Assembly (NCBI GenBank): GCA_003157595.1
Contig: PMKB01000333.1
Coordinates: forward strand, 1-8,294
Length of the DNA: 8,294 nucleotides
Source of the DNA: Solirubrobacterales bacterium
GTDB taxonomy: Bacteria; Actinomycetota; Thermoleophilia; Solirubrobacterales; Solirubrobacteraceae
Direction of reading: 5' to 3'
Shown one piece after another: positions 6,264-8,294 of this stretch. The notes under the pieces are model-generated. The model searched no databases, was not told the DNA's origin, and saw only the letters and a list, made by a program, of their open reading frames with translations. Positions within the stretch are counted from its first letter, which is position 1, and each line of letters begins with the position of its first letter. The translations under genes were made by a program, and so were the position numbers.

Positions 6264-6307
6264 CCGTCCCCGCCTCTCTAGGGTCGTGGCGGCCGCGGGC
6301 GGGACGG
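6264..6307 (-). terminator. Bulged inverted repeat spanning the DHA2 transporter stop codon
   Basis: CCGTCCC-c-GCC (6264-6274) pairs with GGC-GGGACGG (6298-6307), ten base pairs with one bulged C. The loop includes the stop codon of the minus-strand transporter gene (6280-6278). It could act on either strand of the convergent junction. The long loop and missing T-run keep confidence low. Confidence 0.25.
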
Positions 6308-7936
6308 AAGGGCGGCGAATGCCACGAGAGCTCCGGCGAGCGCAACGGCCGCACCGATGCCCATCGCGACCGCACTGCCACTCATGAACGCCGGGCCGGC
6401 GCGCCCCATCAGCTCCGAGCCGAAGGCACCGGGCAGCTTGGCTGCCACGTCGAGTGCGCCGCCGATCGATCCGAGCGCCGCCGCCTTGGCTGCGGCCGGA
6501 AGTGGCGCCGCGGCCAGGGCGCCCGACATCACGTCCTGGTAGCGCGTGACGAGAATGCTGCCGATCACCGCGACGCCGAGTGCTCCGCCGACCTGGATCG
6601 AGACTCCGTTGGTTGCCGAGCCGACCGCCGCGTCGGCGCGCGGCAGCGAGCCGACGATGGCATCGGTCGCTGTGGGTATCAGCAGACCGGCGCCGAGGCC
6701 CACCAGGAGCATGCCGGGCAGGATCTGGGCGTAGGTCGTGGAGGCGTCGGAGACACGCGAGATCCACCACAGCCCGCCCGCGATGAACAGCAGCCCGGCG
6801 CCTGCCGGGATCTTGCTGCCGATCGAGCGCACGGCCAACGTCGAGAGCGGCGCGGCGAGCGCGATCATCGCTGCGAGCGGCAGGATGCGCACGCCGGCCT
6901 GGAGCGCGGAGAGCCGCAGATTGAACTGCAGAAACTGGGTCTGCACGAACAGCGCGCCGAACAGCCCAAACGCGCCGAGCGCGACCGACGAGGTGGCCGC
7001 CGAGAACCGTCGCGCCCGGAACAGGCCGAGGTCGAGCATCGGGTGCTCGCAGCGGACCTCCCAGATGACGAACACGGCGAGCGCAGCCAGGCCGGCGAAC
7101 CCGATGCCCAGCACACCGGCGGAGCCCCAACCGTGTGTCGGGGCTTCGATGATCGCCCAGAGAATCAGCCCGAGGGAGACAATCGACAGCAGCCCGCCGA
7201 CCGGATCCGGTCGGGCGGCGTGCGGGTTGCTCGACTCCGGCACCAGCAGCGCGGCGCCGATCAGGCCGGCGGCGACGATCGGGACGTTGACGAAGAAGAC
7301 CGACCCCCACCAGAAGTGCGCCAGCAGCACCCCGCCGGCGATCGGGCCGATCGCGATGCCCAGGCCGCTCGTCCCGGCCCATAGGCCGATCGCGCGCGAT
7401 CGTTCATGCGGGTCGCGGAAGAGGTCGTTGATCAGCGAGAGCGTGGCTGGCATCGTCAGTGCCGCGCCGGCTCCCATCACCGCGCGCCAGGCGATCAGGG
7501 TGGCAACCGAGCCGGAGAACGCCGCGCTCACCGAGCCGCCCGCGAAGATCGTCAAGCCGATCAGGAACAGCCGCTTGCGTCCGAATCGATCGGCGAGGCT
7601 CCCGCCGACCAGCAGCAGCCCGGCGTAGACCATCGCGTAGGCGTCGACGATCCACTGCAACTGGCTCGAGCTGGCTCCGAGCTTGCGCACGAGCGTCGGC
7701 AGCGCGACATTGAGGATCGTGTTGTCGAGGTTCACGACCAGGATCGAGACGCACAGCACCGCGAGCGCCGCCCACCGGCGCGTATCGCGCGCCGCGCCGC
7801 CGTCTGCGCTGTGGTTGCGCCTGGTCGCCGTGGACAGACGCCGGGCAGTTCCGGGTATCACCGGTGGCCATGAAGGCCGTCGCGCGCGAATTGTCGGCAC
7901 ACGGCGAACGCTAGGACGCCCGGGAATGCCCGACAT
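6278..7936 (-). CDS. DHA2-family (EmrB/QacA-type) MFS drug:proton antiporter
   Basis: This 552-residue protein fits the 14-helix DHA2 group of the major facilitator superfamily, which exports drugs and other toxic compounds across the inner membrane using the proton gradient. Family motifs appear in order: LDNTILNVALPTL in helix 1 (70-82, motif D1), GGSLADRFGRKRLF between helices 2 and 3 (111-124, motif A), RAVMGAGAALTMPATLSLI in helix 4 (151-169, motif B) and GLGIAIGPIAGGVLL in helix 5 (191-205, antiporter motif C). Two extra central helices before VRCEHPMLDLGLFR (295-307) agree with 14 rather than 12 segments. The substrate is not predictable. The ATG at 7936 has a weak GGA seven bases upstream and gives an Arg-rich 54-residue tail before helix 1, longer than usual. 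In-frame GTGs at 7900 and 7861 are alternatives without better ribosome sites. No regulator is adjacent; the gene faces the membrane protein gene tail to tail. Confidence 0.95.
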   Translation of the reverse strand: MSGIPGRPSVRRVPTIRARRPSWPPVIPGTARRLSTATRRNHSADGGAARDTRRWAALAVLCVSILVVNLDNTILNVALPTLVRKLGASSSQLQWIVDAYAMVYAGLLLVGGSLADRFGRKRLFLIGLTIFAGGSVSAAFSGSVATLIAWRAVMGAGAALTMPATLSLINDLFRDPHERSRAIGLWAGTSGLGIAIGPIAGGVLLAHFWWGSVFFVNVPIVAAGLIGAALLVPESSNPHAARPDPVGGLLSIVSLGLILWAIIEAPTHGWGSAGVLGIGFAGLAALAVFVIWEVRCEHPMLDLGLFRARRFSAATSSVALGAFGLFGALFVQTQFLQFNLRLSALQAGVRILPLAAMIALAAPLSTLAVRSIGSKIPAGAGLLFIAGGLWWISRVSDASTTYAQILPGMLLVGLGAGLLIPTATDAIVGSLPRADAAVGSATNGVSIQVGGALGVAVIGSILVTRYQDVMSGALAAAPLPAAAKAAALGSIGGALDVAAKLPGAFGSELMGRAGPAFMSGSAVAMGIGAAVALAGALVAFAALPSRPRPPRP

Positions 7937-7970
7937 CCGTAGTTCCAGGCTGTCCGCCTCGGGCTTGACT

Positions 7971-8007
7971 GCCCTTTTGGGCGGGCGCGATCAGCCGCGC
8001 CGCCCGC
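7971..8007. repeat. Two adjacent inverted repeats in the spacer upstream of the transporter
   Basis: GCCC-TTTT-GGGC (7971-7982) abuts a longer imperfect dyad, GCGGGCGCG (7981-7989) with CGCG-CCGCCCGC ending at 8007, nine pairs with one bulged C and an 8-nt loop. They share two bases, so only one can form at a time. They lie 35-71 bp upstream of the transporter ATG, on the minus strand between it and the propeller gene. They could be leader structure, operator or terminator. Confidence 0.4.
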
Positions 8008-8045
8008 TGGTGATTCCCGGCCGAAATGGCCTGGTTGCCCTGCGC

Positions 8046-8069
8046 GAGCCGTTCCGCGACGGGCGGCTC
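8046..8069 (-). terminator. Hairpin directly after the beta-propeller gene stop
   Basis: GAGCCG (8046-8051) pairs with CGGCTC (8064-8069), with an inner CCG-cga-CGG stem after a small internal loop. On the minus strand it starts one base after the TAG stop (8073-8071). Position and strength suggest a transcript end, although no U-tract follows. Confidence 0.45.
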
Positions 8070-8070
8070 C

Positions 8071-8294
8071 CTACGAGTACACCCTGTAGATCGTGCCCGA
8101 TTGCTCGCCGATGTAGACGTAGCCACCCTCGACCGCCAGGCCGATGATCGGGGAGGAGAAACCGGTCACGAATGGCGTGGCCCGGCCGCCCGCCGTCGGG
8201 ATCTTGACGACCTCGGGGCCGGACGTTCCGATGCCCGTGTAGAGCGCGACGTAGAGCGCCTTCCCGATCGAGCTGATGCCCATCGGCGAGGCGT
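8071..8294 (-). CDS. C-terminal end of a beta-propeller (ScyD/NHL-like) protein, 5' end outside window
   Basis: The frame is open from the right edge of the window to the TAG at 8073-8071, leaving 73 or 74 C-terminal residues. They read as about one and a half propeller blades: VVKIPTAGGRATPFVTGF, then SSPIIGLAVEGGYVYIGEQS and GTIYRV. The pattern of a GG turn, TPFVTG, a GLAV strand, YVYIGE and a closing GTIYRV is typical of NHL, SMP-30-like and ScyD/ScyE-type repeat proteins. These are usually secreted or cell-surface proteins in actinobacteria, but the signal peptide would be outside the window. The internal ATG at 8283 is not taken as a start because the upstream codons continue open and in pattern. 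No function can be assigned beyond the fold. Confidence 0.75.
   Translation of the reverse strand, partial: ASPMGISSIGKALYVALYTGIGTSGPEVVKIPTAGGRATPFVTGFSSPIIGLAVEGGYVYIGEQSGTIYRVYS

Noticed and set aside
6176..7384. 402-codon open frame on the plus strand
   Set aside because: It is antisense to the DHA2 transporter, whose family motifs are unmistakable. The product is low-complexity and charged.

Overview
This is a high-GC chromosomal segment with dense GC-rich codons, GTG and TTG starts, and long spurious antisense reading frames. These traits, and the mix of protein families, suggest an actinobacterium. A Thermoleophilia/Solirubrobacterales-type soil organism is my best guess, but that is inference: there is no rRNA or other marker. 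No rRNA, tRNA, CRISPR array, insertion sequence, integrase or phage gene was seen. The window holds eight protein genes. Two are cut by the window edges: an NAD(P)H-binding protein on the left and a beta-propeller protein on the right.

Left block (1-2640), regulators and small metabolic genes. On the minus strand, reading right to left, lie a LysR-family regulator (2170-1289), a TetR-family regulator (1220-576) and an atypical SDR / NmrA-like NAD(P)H-binding protein (579 to beyond base 1). The TetR stop and the SDR start overlap as ATGA, so these two form a translationally coupled pair. Directly upstream of tetR are an extended -10 element and a tandem pair of 13-bp repeats that look like an autoregulatory operator. 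The LysR gene is divergent from a small NTF2-like (SnoaL/YybH-type) protein (2272-2640, plus). Their 101-bp spacer has inverted repeats that could bind the LysR protein. This is the usual layout of a LysR regulator with its divergent target.

Middle block (2641-6127), two plus-strand membrane proteins. After about 300 bp of non-coding DNA with a terminator-like hairpin comes an ion-channel-like protein. It has an N-terminal RCK/TrkA-N-like domain, two membrane helices around a pore loop, and a C-terminal RCK domain. The pore loop reads TVGPSP where potassium channels have TVGYGD. After a gap of about 77 bp comes a polytopic membrane protein with a large C-terminal non-membrane domain. It resembles GT-C-type glycosyltransferases in layout, but its function is unknown. 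The two may be co-transcribed.

Right block (6128-8294), minus strand. A DHA2-family (EmrB/QacA-like, 14-helix) drug:proton antiporter converges on the middle block. A hairpin-rich spacer then separates it from the 3' end of a secreted-type beta-propeller (ScyD/NHL-like) protein that runs off the window.

I found no convincing new multi-gene system. The items most worth a second look are the channel-like protein with a non-canonical filter and flanking RCK domains, the tetR operator array, and the uncharacterised membrane protein next to the channel.
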